From assembly GCA_903874345.1 (NCBI GenBank), contig CAIQRY010000044.1, forward strand, positions 1 to 46,619: 46,619 bases of DNA, written 5' to 3'. The DNA is from an uncultured bacterium. GTDB taxonomy: Bacteria; Patescibacteriota; Patescibacteriia; Patescibacteriales; UBA12465. Shown piece after piece: positions 31,626 to 40,397 of this stretch. Both the position numbers and the translations under genes were made by a program. The stretch's first letter is position 1; every line of letters begins with the position of its first letter. The notes beneath the pieces were generated by a model. The model was not told where the DNA came from. It searched no databases and saw nothing but the letters and a program-made list of their open reading frames with translations.

Positions 31626-32762
31626 ATGCGTCTCAAAAATCTTAAAATTGTCCTATTTTTAGCCTTATTTTTAACGCCATTCGCGGTCGTAAAGGCGGCT
31701 AATTTCGAGGCTAACAGCGCGGTTTACGTGGCTAAAGACCAGATTATTGCCGGTAACTTATATGCCACAGGTCAAACCGTGACCATTGATGGCAATATCG
31801 CCGGCGATTTAATTGTCGCGGCCCGGACTATTAACGTTAACGGTCGGGTTGATGGTGACATTATTGCCGCCGCCTCGAATATTACGGTTAACGGTGAAGT
31901 TGGCGGGAATATCCGCGTCCTCGCGAGTGCGATAAATTTAAATGGCCCGGTCGCTCGTAACATTAACGCTTTTGGCGCCAATGTTATTTTGGGTAATAAC
32001 TCCAAAGTTGGTTGGGATGTTTTACTTATGGCCGCCGGGGCAGAAGTGCGCGGCGAAATAGACGGCAGTTTATCAGGTCGTGCTAATCAGATTTTAATTG
32101 CCGGCCAAATTAATAAAAATGTTGACTTAAATTTAGACAGACAAGCCAACCAAAGCTTGACCGTGTCTAATGACGCGATAATTAAGGGGGACTTAAATTA
32201 TACTTCTCGCTCGGCTGCTAAAATTGCTAACCCGACTAGCATCTCTGGCAAAGTTAACCAGAAATCGCCACTCGCGGAAAACAAAAATAATATCGCGACT
32301 TGGCTCTGGCGTCATTTGGTCGCGATTTTTTCAGCCATTGTCGTCGGTTTAATCTTGGTTTTTGTCACGACTAAATTTACGCCTCATATTTTAAAAAGTA
32401 TCGAAGAGAACCCGGGGAAGTCATTGCTCCACGGCTTAATTATCATGTTAGTCTTGCCGCCGATTGCTTTACTCTTAATGTTTACGGTCATTGGTATCCC
32501 GCTCGCTTTAATTATCGGCGCTTGGTGGCTAGTCGCGATGTATGTCGCCCGAATTATCACGGCGATTTTAGTCGGTGAATTATTATTCCAGAAAATATTT
32601 AAGAATCATAAGCCCGCTTTAATCTGGTCCTTGGTCTTAGGCGTCGCCGTTCTCTGGCTTATTATCGCAATTCCTTTCGTCGGTTGGATTTTCGCGCTCA
32701 TTGCCATTTGGCTCGGCTTGGGCGGTGCCTGGGCTTTTGTCTCGAACCAACTAAAAGCTTAA
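31626..32762 (+). CDS. exported polymer-forming (bactofilin-like) protein with C-terminal membrane helices
   Basis: The 378-aa protein begins with a signal peptide (IVLFLALFLTPFAVVKAA). About 180 residues of regularly repeated short beta turns follow, about every 17-20 residues (TIDGNIAGDLIVAA, NVNGRVDGDIIAAA, TVNGEVGGNIRVLA). This is the pattern of the polymer-forming bactofilin beta-helix (DUF583-type). The C-terminal third has four to five membrane helices (LVAIFSAIVVGLILVFV; ALLLMFTVIGIPLALIIGAW). Because the beta-helix follows a signal peptide it should be outside the membrane, unlike cytoplasmic bactofilins. It lies 6 bp before the phosphohexomutase, so the two are co-transcribed. Confidence 0.82.
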   Translation: MRLKNLKIVLFLALFLTPFAVVKAANFEANSAVYVAKDQIIAGNLYATGQTVTIDGNIAGDLIVAARTINVNGRVDGDIIAAASNITVNGEVGGNIRVLASAINLNGPVARNINAFGANVILGNNSKVGWDVLLMAAGAEVRGEIDGSLSGRANQILIAGQINKNVDLNLDRQANQSLTVSNDAIIKGDLNYTSRSAAKIANPTSISGKVNQKSPLAENKNNIATWLWRHLVAIFSAIVVGLILVFVTTKFTPHILKSIEENPGKSLLHGLIIMLVLPPIALLLMFTVIGIPLALIIGAWWLVAMYVARIITAILVGELLFQKIFKNHKPALIWSLVLGVAVLWLIIAIPFVGWIFALIAIWLGLGGAWAFVSNQLKA

Positions 32763-32768
32763 TCTTCT

Positions 32769-34859
32769 ATGAAGAATCTTCTGTTAGAAGCAAAGACGGG
32801 ATTTAAAACTCTAAAATTAAAAGAGTCTTATAAAAAAGCGGCTTTAAAAAACCTAGCTCTTTGGCTTACCAAGGAAGAGTTTAAAGATTATGTTCCTCAG
32901 ATAAAACATTTGATTACTAAAAAACATTGGGAATACTTATTAGATTCTTTTTATCAGGTTATCCCTTTCGGCACCGGCGGCCGACGCGGTGAAGTCGGTA
33001 TTGGGCCGAATCGTATTAATCCCTGGACGATTAAGGCTTCCGCCCAAGGCCACTCACAATATCTCCTTAAAAAACACGGCGTAAAAGTAAAAAACGCTGG
33101 CGTTGTTTTTGCTTATGACGTTCGCGAGTTTAATGGCAATCAATATTTAGATAATGCTCTAAAAAATCCCGTCAAAAATCTAAAAAGCGTTGATTTAGCC
33201 AAAGCGGCCGCTGAAGTTTACGCCGCGAATGGCATCAAAGTCTATATGTTCAACGGCATTCGAACTACGCCGGAATTATCTTTTGCGGTCAGATATTTAA
33301 AAGCCGCAGCTGGCGATGTTTTTTCCGCTTCGCATAACCCGCCCGACCATAATGGCAAAAAACTTTATGATGAATTCGGCGGGCAATTAATTCCGCCCGA
33401 TGACGAGATCTTAGTTAAGGAAGTGACTCAAAAAGTTAAAACCATAAAACATTTGGCGTATCAAAAAGCGACCGGTCTAGGTTTAATTGTTAAAATAAAA
33501 TCCGATGTTGATGAGGCTTATCTCCGGGCGGCCGCCAAGGTTTCTCGCTCGTCGGCGCGAAATATAAATATTACTTATACTTCCCTTCATGGTTGCGGCC
33601 TAACGTCTGTTTATAAGGTCCTAAAAAATTCCGGCTTTAAAGTTAAGCTAGATACTAAAACCAGCCGCCCGAGCGGTCGTTTCGAAAATATTACTTTTAA
33701 TATTCCGAACCCGGAAGTAGTTGAATCTTTTGACACAACTTTAAAGTTCGCTCAAAAAAATAAAAGCGATTTAATTATTAGTAGCGACCCGGACGCCGAT
33801 CGCATCGGCCTAATGGTTAAACATAAGAAAGACTGGGTCTTCTTAAATGGCAACGAAATCGCCACGATTTTAGTCGGCTATGCCGCCACTAAAAACAAGG
33901 GCGGTTTAATTGTTAAAACGGTTGTCACGACCGATCTAATAAAAAATATCTGTGCCGCCAAAAGATTACAGTTAACCGGCGACCTTTTGGTCGGCTTTAA
34001 GTATATAGCGGCCGAACTCAATAAATTAGAAAAAAAAGGTAAAAATAAAAATTTTCTTTTAGGCGCTGAGGAAAGCAACGGTTATTTGGGCGGCGATTAT
34101 GCGCGCGACAAAGATGCGGCCGGCGTGGCTGTCTGGCTTGCGGAATTAGCCGCTGAACTAAAAAAGAATAAAAAGACTTTAATCGACTATTTAAATAATC
34201 TTTATAGCGAGTACGGTTACTTCCGTAATTATTTAACCGAGGTTCGTATTCTGGGCGCGATTGGACAAGAAAAAATTAATCATTTGCAAAAAACCTTAAG
34301 AAATAATCCGCCTAAAAAATTTGGTAATTTTAAAGTCAAAAAATTCGAAGATTACTTAAAACATAAACCGCTCGTTTCTGGAACCGACCGGGTTGCGAAG
34401 AATATGTTGGTCTTTCATCTCACGCCTTTAAAAGGAGTAAACTCAATTAAAGTTACTATCAGACCGTCTGGCACGGAACCAAAAACAAAAATCTATTTTG
34501 AAATTGGGACAAAGTCGGTCGCTAGCTCTAAATTAACTAAAACGAAAGCCGAAACAGAAAAATTATTAAATACCTTGGAAAAATCCGTCATGACTGATCT
34601 TTACCGCTTAATCGGCGTTGATTTCCCGGAGCGCGGTTTTCTTTTGTTCTGGCAATTACCGCTTAACGATAAATTAAAATATTTTCAGATTGAACCCCAA
34701 ATTGAAAATTTAAGAAAAGAAATTAACCTCCAAAAACGTCGCGAGCAACTCTTTAAATTATTATCCTTTTTGGGTTCTAACCCCCTGGAAAAAATCGATA
34801 AAGCTTTTATTGCCAAGAATAAAAAACCCATCCTCAAATATCTTAGACTCAACGCTTAA
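32769..34859 (+). CDS. phosphoglucomutase/phosphomannomutase family protein
   Basis: It moves a phosphate between C1 and C6 of a hexose via a phosphoserine enzyme. The 696-aa sequence has the substrate loop TGGRRGEVGIG, the active-site serine motif FSASHNPPDHNGKK, the metal loop SDPDADRIGL, the sugar loop EESNGYLGGDYA, and the phosphate-binding RPSGTEPK. This is longer than the usual 450-580 aa: an N-terminal ~60-aa helical region and a C-terminal ~100-aa tail after the RPSGTEPK domain are extra. Which sugar it uses cannot be told. It is convergent with glmS, so both could feed hexose phosphates to wall and glycan synthesis. Confidence 0.93.
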   Translation: MKNLLLEAKTGFKTLKLKESYKKAALKNLALWLTKEEFKDYVPQIKHLITKKHWEYLLDSFYQVIPFGTGGRRGEVGIGPNRINPWTIKASAQGHSQYLLKKHGVKVKNAGVVFAYDVREFNGNQYLDNALKNPVKNLKSVDLAKAAAEVYAANGIKVYMFNGIRTTPELSFAVRYLKAAAGDVFSASHNPPDHNGKKLYDEFGGQLIPPDDEILVKEVTQKVKTIKHLAYQKATGLGLIVKIKSDVDEAYLRAAAKVSRSSARNINITYTSLHGCGLTSVYKVLKNSGFKVKLDTKTSRPSGRFENITFNIPNPEVVESFDTTLKFAQKNKSDLIISSDPDADRIGLMVKHKKDWVFLNGNEIATILVGYAATKNKGGLIVKTVVTTDLIKNICAAKRLQLTGDLLVGFKYIAAELNKLEKKGKNKNFLLGAEESNGYLGGDYARDKDAAGVAVWLAELAAELKKNKKTLIDYLNNLYSEYGYFRNYLTEVRILGAIGQEKINHLQKTLRNNPPKKFGNFKVKKFEDYLKHKPLVSGTDRVAKNMLVFHLTPLKGVNSIKVTIRPSGTEPKTKIYFEIGTKSVASSKLTKTKAETEKLLNTLEKSVMTDLYRLIGVDFPERGFLLFWQLPLNDKLKYFQIEPQIENLRKEINLQKRREQLFKLLSFLGSNPLEKIDKAFIAKNKKPILKYLRLNA

Positions 34860-34870
34860 TTAAAAAATAA

Positions 34871-34900
34871 AAAACCGCCCTAATAATTTAAGGCGGTTTT
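34871..34900. terminator. bidirectional terminator between the phosphohexomutase and glmS
   Basis: A 9-bp stem AAAACCGCC (34871-34879) / GGCGGTTTT (34892-34900) with A/T tracts on both sides. It closes the convergent units. Confidence 0.85.
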
Positions 34901-34916
34901 TATTATTCCTAACTAA

Positions 34917-36716
34917 TTATTCAACGGTCACCGACTTGGCTAAATTTCTCGGCTTATCAACATTTAATCCTTTGCGGTCGGCAATGTGGTAGGCTAAAAG
35001 CTGTAACGGAATAACGTTAACAATCGGCGAAAATAATTTATTAACTACCGGAACTTTAATCAGATAATCGGCGAGCTTGGCGATGTATCCATAATCCTGA
35101 TCAACCACGGCAATGATTTTCCCGCCGCGCGCTTTAACTTCCTGCATGTTGCTGATAATTTTTTCGCTCAAATCATTTTTCGTAGCGATAAAAACAACCG
35201 GCATCTTCTCATCGATTAGCGCTATCGGCCCGTGTTTTATTTCCGCGGCCGGATAACCCTCGGCATGAATATAAGAAATCTCTTTTAATTTTAAGGCTCC
35301 TTCAAGGGCGACTGGAAAATTTAAACCACGACCCAAATATAAAAAATGGTCGGTGTTTTTAAACTTTAAGGCAATCTTTTTAACTTCTTTATCAACTTTT
35401 AAAGTTTGTTCGACAATCGCCGGTAAACGTTTTAAATCCGCTAATAATCTGGGGTCTAATTTTTCGTGTTTTTCCTGCTTTAAATATAAAGCAAAAAGGA
35501 GGAGCGCGCCGACCTGCGAGCTAAAAGCTTTGGTGCTCGCGACGCCAATTTCCGGACCGGCGTGCAGATAAATTCCGGAGCCAACTTCCCGTGTCATCGT
35601 TGAACCAACGACGTTAACAATCCCCAATGTCTTAGCGCCTTGTTTTTCCGCTTCCCGAAGGGCTGCTAGTGTGTCCGCGGTCTCGCCAGACTGCGAAATC
35701 GCAATAATTAAATCGGTTAGTTTAATTAACGGCTGGCGATAACGGAATTCGGATGCATAATCGACTTCAACCGGAATACGGGCGATTTCCTCAATTAAGT
35801 ATTTACCGATTAAAGCCGAATGCCAACTCGTCCCACAAGCGACAATAATAATTTTTTCAAAATCTTTTGGCCCAACCTTAACCGATAATTTAATTTTATT
35901 ATCCTTAACTCGACCACTCAGTAAATTATTTAAACTTTGTGGTTGTTCAAAAACTTCCTTAAGCATGAAATGTTTAAATCCTTTTTTTTCAATCTGGGCT
36001 GCGCTCATTTTTACGTCTTCAACCTGGCGATCCATTTTCTGCCCATTCAAATTCTTAATTTTATAACCCTTGGCGTCGATAATCGCTAAATCGCCATCCT
36101 TAAGATAAACTACTCTCTTTGTATATTTAAGAAGCGCTGGGATATCAGACGCAATAAATGTTTCATGCTTACCAATTCCTAAAAGCAAGGGCGAAGAACG
36201 GCGCGCCGCGACTAATTTGTTCTCTTTAACGCTTAGCGCGACTAAGCCATATGAACCCTCGATCAGCGCTAACGCTTTTGAAACGGCGGTTTCTAAATTA
36301 CCCCTATAAAACTTTTCGATTAAGTGTGCTAAAACTTCCGAATCTGTTTCCGAAGAAAACTGATGGCCCTCTTTAATTAAAATTTTCTTTAAGGCCTGAT
36401 AATTTTCAATAATTCCGTTATGGACTACAGTAATTTCATGCTGGCAATCAAAATGCGGATGAGCGTTGCGTTCGCTCGGCACGCCGTGAGTGGCCCAACG
36501 AGTATGCGCAATACCGATGACGCCCTCGATCTTTTCCTGTTTAAGAGCTTTTTCTAAACTCGCGACCGGGCCGACTTTTTTATTGATAATAAAACCGCCT
36601 TTTTCTAAAACACAAATACCGGCGCTATCATAGCCCCGGTATTCTAATTTTTTCAATCCGTCAATTAAAATATTCTTCGCCGGCTTCCCACCCAAATAAC
36701 CGATAATGCCGCACAT
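34917..36716 (-). CDS. glmS: glutamine--fructose-6-phosphate aminotransferase (isomerising)
   Basis: It makes glucosamine-6-phosphate from fructose-6-phosphate and glutamine, the first step to UDP-GlcNAc and peptidoglycan. The 599-aa protein starts MCGIIGYLGGKPA with Cys2 as the N-terminal nucleophile. The glutaminase domain includes EYRGYDSAGI and AHTRWATHGVPSERNAHPH. Two SIS domains follow (IVACGTSWHSALIGKYLIEE, IAISQSGETADTL) and it ends KPRNLAKSVTVE. Length is normal. It is the last gene of a six-gene operon that starts with the Fe-S protein at 41669, 10 bp after the DUF4342 gene. No glmS ribozyme is seen upstream. Confidence 0.97.
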   Translation of the reverse strand: MCGIIGYLGGKPAKNILIDGLKKLEYRGYDSAGICVLEKGGFIINKKVGPVASLEKALKQEKIEGVIGIAHTRWATHGVPSERNAHPHFDCQHEITVVHNGIIENYQALKKILIKEGHQFSSETDSEVLAHLIEKFYRGNLETAVSKALALIEGSYGLVALSVKENKLVAARRSSPLLLGIGKHETFIASDIPALLKYTKRVVYLKDGDLAIIDAKGYKIKNLNGQKMDRQVEDVKMSAAQIEKKGFKHFMLKEVFEQPQSLNNLLSGRVKDNKIKLSVKVGPKDFEKIIIVACGTSWHSALIGKYLIEEIARIPVEVDYASEFRYRQPLIKLTDLIIAISQSGETADTLAALREAEKQGAKTLGIVNVVGSTMTREVGSGIYLHAGPEIGVASTKAFSSQVGALLLFALYLKQEKHEKLDPRLLADLKRLPAIVEQTLKVDKEVKKIALKFKNTDHFLYLGRGLNFPVALEGALKLKEISYIHAEGYPAAEIKHGPIALIDEKMPVVFIATKNDLSEKIISNMQEVKARGGKIIAVVDQDYGYIAKLADYLIKVPVVNKLFSPIVNVIPLQLLAYHIADRKGLNVDKPRNLAKSVTVE

Positions 36717-36726
36717 ATTTTTTTAA

Positions 36727-36996
36727 TTATTTTCTTTCCACCTCAATCTTGCATTTAGAAACTAAGGCCGCTAAGGCGCCTAAGGCTGCTAAAACCGGAG
36801 CGAAAACCGCGCCGACCACGGCGAAGGTCACTGGGATTTCCATCATCACCTTCCCTTTCTCGTCTTTAATCATAATCCGGCGAACATTTCCTTCTTTAAT
36901 TAATTCTTTAACTTTTTCTAAAAGCTCATGGCCGCGAACCACAAATTCTTCCTTTAGTTCTTCTTTACCAAATTGTTTTTTAGTTTTTTTAGGCAT
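36727..36996 (-). CDS. DUF4342-type small protein
   Basis: The 89-aa protein matches the DUF4342 pattern as I know it: EEFVVRGHELLEKVKELIKE, GNVRRIMIKDEKGKVMMEIP, then a hydrophobic Gly/Ala-rich stretch (FAVVGAVFAPVLAALGALAA) and a short tail VSKCKIEVERK. The function of the family is not known to me. The hydrophobic segment could be a membrane anchor. It is 13 bp after the small membrane protein and 10 bp before glmS. Confidence 0.85.
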   Translation of the reverse strand: MPKKTKKQFGKEELKEEFVVRGHELLEKVKELIKEGNVRRIMIKDEKGKVMMEIPVTFAVVGAVFAPVLAALGALAALVSKCKIEVERK

Positions 36997-37009
36997 AAAT
37001 TTAAAATAA

Positions 37010-37426
37010 TTATTTTTTAAATTTCTTACGTTTATAAACTTCTTTAGACTTTCGCGTAATCGCCAGAATCGTTAAGACGGCGATATAAGAGGAAATAACC
37101 GAACCCGGGAGCTCATAGGGGTGCGGCCAGATGAAACCGGAAATAATTAGTAAAAAAATTAAAACCGTCCAAATAATAACAAATATCTCCCCCGGATGCT
37201 GCCCGTGATGATGGTGATACCAGCGTTCGAATTCTTTATCGCTCGCATAAATCGCGAGCGAAGCGATATAAACGGTCGACAAAACGTCTAAAATCCCACG
37301 GCAACCATTATTCGTTAAAAAATCAGCGATGACTACTAAGAAGAAAAGGACTGACCAAATATTAATTAAATAACGCCAAAATTTAAAATCTTTAGCGATT
37401 AAATCTTGATTAAAAAATTTAGCCAT
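37010..37426 (-). CDS. hypothetical membrane protein, 138 aa
   Basis: I recognise no family. There are about four hydrophobic segments (YLINIWSVLFFLVVIADFL, VLSTVYIASLAIYA, IFVIIWTVLIFLLIISGFIW, VISSYIAVLTILAI). A striking His run lies between the second and third (YHHHHGQHP), and the C-terminus is basic (KSKEVYKRKKFKK). The His cluster could bind metal or haem. It is directly downstream of the NOX-type reductase (5 bp), so an accessory role for that enzyme is plausible (inference from position only). Confidence 0.7.
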   Translation of the reverse strand: MAKFFNQDLIAKDFKFWRYLINIWSVLFFLVVIADFLTNNGCRGILDVLSTVYIASLAIYASDKEFERWYHHHHGQHPGEIFVIIWTVLIFLLIISGFIWPHPYELPGSVISSYIAVLTILAITRKSKEVYKRKKFKK

Positions 37427-37431
37427 AAATT

Positions 37432-38754
37432 TTAGAGGGAAAATTTTTCAAAATAAACATATCTACTATTAATTCTAAGCTCTTTCAAGCTCGCACGCAA
37501 GCTTGCCATCATCGGCCCAGGACCGCAAAGATAAAAATCGCGCTCGGCGTAATCAGGAATCAAACTAATAATTTTATTTTTGTCTATTCTGCCCTTCTCG
37601 CCCAACCAGGATTCATCTGCACTTAAAACAGGGGTAAAGCGACAATTAGTTATTGCTATTTTTTCTAACTCTGCCTTAAAAATTAAATCACTCGTCTTGG
37701 TTGCGCCATAAAGAATAACAATATCCCGCCCGTTTTTACTTTCGCTTTCCGCCAACGCCCGGAGTGGTGTGATCCCGACGCCGCCGGCGATGAAGGCTAG
37801 TTTTTGATTAGTTGTCCTTTGCGGCGTAAAAATGCCATGCGCCCCATCAATTAAAACTTTGGTGCCGACTTTTAATTTTGCCGGTAGCTTAGTTGTATAA
37901 TCGCCCAGCGCTTTAATCGTAATTCTTAGCTCCTGCCCGTTAAAAGCCTGCGAAAAAGAAAAAGGATGCGCTTCCCCGATTAAATTAAAACTCAAGAAAC
38001 GAAAAATGGCGAACTGTCCGGGCTGAAACTTAAATTGCTCTAAGTTCTTGCCACGCAGATAAACCGAAATTGTTTGGTCGTTCTCTTTAATAACTTTATC
38101 GACATAAAATTCATGCCGCCAAAATAAATATAAGGGCTTAATAAATCGATAAGGAATAAGTAAACAAAGAGCTTCAAGGTATAAGACGAGCCAATAAGCC
38201 GCAAATAATTTTTGCTGGAAATCGCCGCCTAATTTTAATTGGTGCCCGAAGGCTAAAATAATTGCGAGATAAGTAAGGAGATGAATATAATACCAGACCT
38301 CATATTTTAAATACTTCTGAATCGCCCCCCAGGATAAAACGATCGTGATTAAAAAAATCATAACCGCGATAAAGGCTGGCGCTAATTCCCAGGCGATTAA
38401 AAAGTTGGCGACTTGTCCTAAAAAAGTATTTTGACTATTTAAACCGTAACCGACAATTAAAAACAAGGGGTGTAAAAAAATAAAAGTCCAAGCAGCAAAA
38501 CCATTGAAGTGATGCCATAGGCTTAAACGATCGAAACCAAATGTCTGTTCTAGGAATCTAACACGACCAATTAAAATTAACTGCCATAAAATAAGATAGA
38601 CCGCGACTAAACCGGTAATCCGTCCTAAAGCGATAAATAAACCGGCCTGGCTGCTTAATAATAAGCTACCAGACTGCAGCCACCAAGCCGTAAAAATTAC
38701 ACCTAGATTAGCTAAAAATATTAAGATAAACCCCGTTTTTTTCATACAAAACAT
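37432..38754 (-). CDS. NOX/ferric-reductase-type transmembrane haem-flavin oxidoreductase
   Basis: It would pass electrons from NAD(P)H through FAD and two haems across the membrane. The N-terminal half has six hydrophobic helices. Haem ligands fit the NOX layout: His81 and His95 (14 apart) on one helix (WHHFNGFAAWTFIFLHP), His158 and His171 (13 apart) on another (YIHLLTYLAIILAFGHQ). The C-terminal half has the FAD loop (GEAHPFSFSQ), the NAD(P)H loop (AFIAGGVGITPLRAL) and YLCGPGPMM. At 440 aa it is the compact prokaryotic type. The start overlaps the glucan phosphorylase stop by 1 base. The final acceptor (oxygen, iron or another) is not shown by the sequence. Confidence 0.88.
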   Translation of the reverse strand: MFCMKKTGFILIFLANLGVIFTAWWLQSGSLLLSSQAGLFIALGRITGLVAVYLILWQLILIGRVRFLEQTFGFDRLSLWHHFNGFAAWTFIFLHPLFLIVGYGLNSQNTFLGQVANFLIAWELAPAFIAVMIFLITIVLSWGAIQKYLKYEVWYYIHLLTYLAIILAFGHQLKLGGDFQQKLFAAYWLVLYLEALCLLIPYRFIKPLYLFWRHEFYVDKVIKENDQTISVYLRGKNLEQFKFQPGQFAIFRFLSFNLIGEAHPFSFSQAFNGQELRITIKALGDYTTKLPAKLKVGTKVLIDGAHGIFTPQRTTNQKLAFIAGGVGITPLRALAESESKNGRDIVILYGATKTSDLIFKAELEKIAITNCRFTPVLSADESWLGEKGRIDKNKIISLIPDYAERDFYLCGPGPMMASLRASLKELRINSRYVYFEKFSL

Positions 38755-40382
38755 TATTTATTATTAATATCTAGTTTATAAATATCCGACATATATTGTT
38801 TAACTACTCTTTCCGTATTAAACCGCGAGGCGTTCAAACTAATAGTTGAGCGGCATAATTCTGTCCATTTTTCCGGCGCTTGATAATAGAGTGGCAAAAT
38901 TTCTTGTTCTAAAACATCATATATTTTTCTTTGCTCATTAATCAACCAGCCGGTTTGCCCCGGGACATATCCTTCGCCCCACCAACCATCAAACGTACTT
39001 AGTTGCGGCACGCCATTATGCGCCGCTTTCATGCCGCTAGTCCCCGATGCTTCATTAGACGGGAGCGAGGTGTTAAGCCATAGGTCTACGCCGGAGCTTA
39101 ATAACTTCGCGAGGGGTATTTCATAATTTTCTAAGAAGACTATTTCTAATTGGCCGGCATATTTCTTTTTAAAATTATAAATATCTTTAATAATTTGCTG
39201 CCCTTCTTCGTCTTGCGGATGTGCCTTGCCGGCATAAATAATTTGCAGGCGTCCAAATTTATTTTGTATGTTTAGCAGCCGCCCTGGATCACTTAATAGC
39301 AACGTTGCTTGTTTATACATGACCATCCGTCTCGCAAAACCAATAGTTAATGCCCCCTCATCTAATTTAAGATCTTGAGCCTTTTCAATATAAGCAAACA
39401 ATCTTTTCTTTTCAATGGCGTGCGCGTCATAAATTTCCGCAAGCGGAATTTTAATTGCTTCTTTTAAAATATCATTCTTCTCTCGCCAGCCCGGTAAGTA
39501 TTTATCATAAAGCTTTTTATATTCCGGCGCTGTCCAGGCTACGGAATGAACTCCGTTGGTTACGACAGCAACCGCTCGCTCCCGAAAAATCTCGGCCACA
39601 ACTTTTTGATGGAGGTTCGAAACCGCATTTAAAGAACCGCTAAGAAACACTCCTAGTTCGGTCAAATTAATTTGATTGTTGTTAATTAATTCTGATAGCT
39701 CCGCCGGAAACGCCGCTTGGTATTTAAAAAATAATTCTTTGGGGAAAATATCTTGGGCTGCCTGAACCGAGGTATGCGTTGTAAAAACGCATTGGCGCCT
39801 AACTTCCGCTATTTTTTCCGATGTCGGCCCGGCCTTTGAACTTAAAAACAGTGACAACGCCGCTAAAGCGCTATGACCCTCGTTAAGATGATATCGCGCG
39901 ACCTCATAATGCAAAGCGTTTAAAAGAGCGACGCCCCCTTCCCCTAAAATAATCTCCTGCTGCAAACGATATTCCTGATCGCCGCCATATAAGTAATCAG
40001 TCAGGCTTCGAAATTCTTCCTTGTTTTCTGGCAAATTCGTGTCTAAAAAATAAACCGGGACGGTCGCGCCGCCCTGTCCTTTTACTACGTATTGCCAGGC
40101 CCCAATCGTTACTTCTTCGTCGCCTATCTTAATTTTAGTCTGAACAGATAACTTGCTTAGCTGTGAACGGTCCGCTGCAATGGGGAGAGCGCTTTGCACG
40201 CCATTTTCATTAACTTTCTGTTCAAAATAACCGTGATTATTTAATAAAGTTAAGCCCACAAAAGGCAAATCTAAGTCCGCCGCGGATTTTAAAATATCGC
40301 CCGCTAAAATTCCTAAGCCGCCGGCATAATTTTTTAAACCGTCCTCAAGAGCGATTTCCATGCTAAAATAGGCGATCACCAT
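38754..40382 (-). CDS. alpha-glucan (glycogen-type) phosphorylase, short form
   Basis: It releases glucose-1-phosphate from alpha-1,4-glucan using PLP. The 542-aa sequence starts with the short-form signature VIAYFSMEIALEDGLKNYAGGLGILAGD. It includes HLNEGHSALAAL, VTNGVHSVAWTAP and GFARRMVMYKQA. The PLP region is SNEASGTSGMKAAHNGVPQL, with Lys in SGMK, and is followed by STFDGWWGEG. It lacks the long N-terminal regulatory extension of muscle- or E. coli-type enzymes. It implies storage or scavenging of glucan. It starts 15 bp after the Fe-S protein and overlaps the NOX-type gene by 1 base, an odd setting for a glucan enzyme. Confidence 0.93.
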   Translation of the reverse strand: MVIAYFSMEIALEDGLKNYAGGLGILAGDILKSAADLDLPFVGLTLLNNHGYFEQKVNENGVQSALPIAADRSQLSKLSVQTKIKIGDEEVTIGAWQYVVKGQGGATVPVYFLDTNLPENKEEFRSLTDYLYGGDQEYRLQQEIILGEGGVALLNALHYEVARYHLNEGHSALAALSLFLSSKAGPTSEKIAEVRRQCVFTTHTSVQAAQDIFPKELFFKYQAAFPAELSELINNNQINLTELGVFLSGSLNAVSNLHQKVVAEIFRERAVAVVTNGVHSVAWTAPEYKKLYDKYLPGWREKNDILKEAIKIPLAEIYDAHAIEKKRLFAYIEKAQDLKLDEGALTIGFARRMVMYKQATLLLSDPGRLLNIQNKFGRLQIIYAGKAHPQDEEGQQIIKDIYNFKKKYAGQLEIVFLENYEIPLAKLLSSGVDLWLNTSLPSNEASGTSGMKAAHNGVPQLSTFDGWWGEGYVPGQTGWLINEQRKIYDVLEQEILPLYYQAPEKWTELCRSTISLNASRFNTERVVKQYMSDIYKLDINNK

Positions 40383-40397
40383 ATTACCATTAATATA

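Noticed and set aside
34860-37010. A glmS ribozyme or riboswitch before glmS
   Set aside because: glmS starts 10 bp after the preceding gene in an operon; there is no room for the structure.
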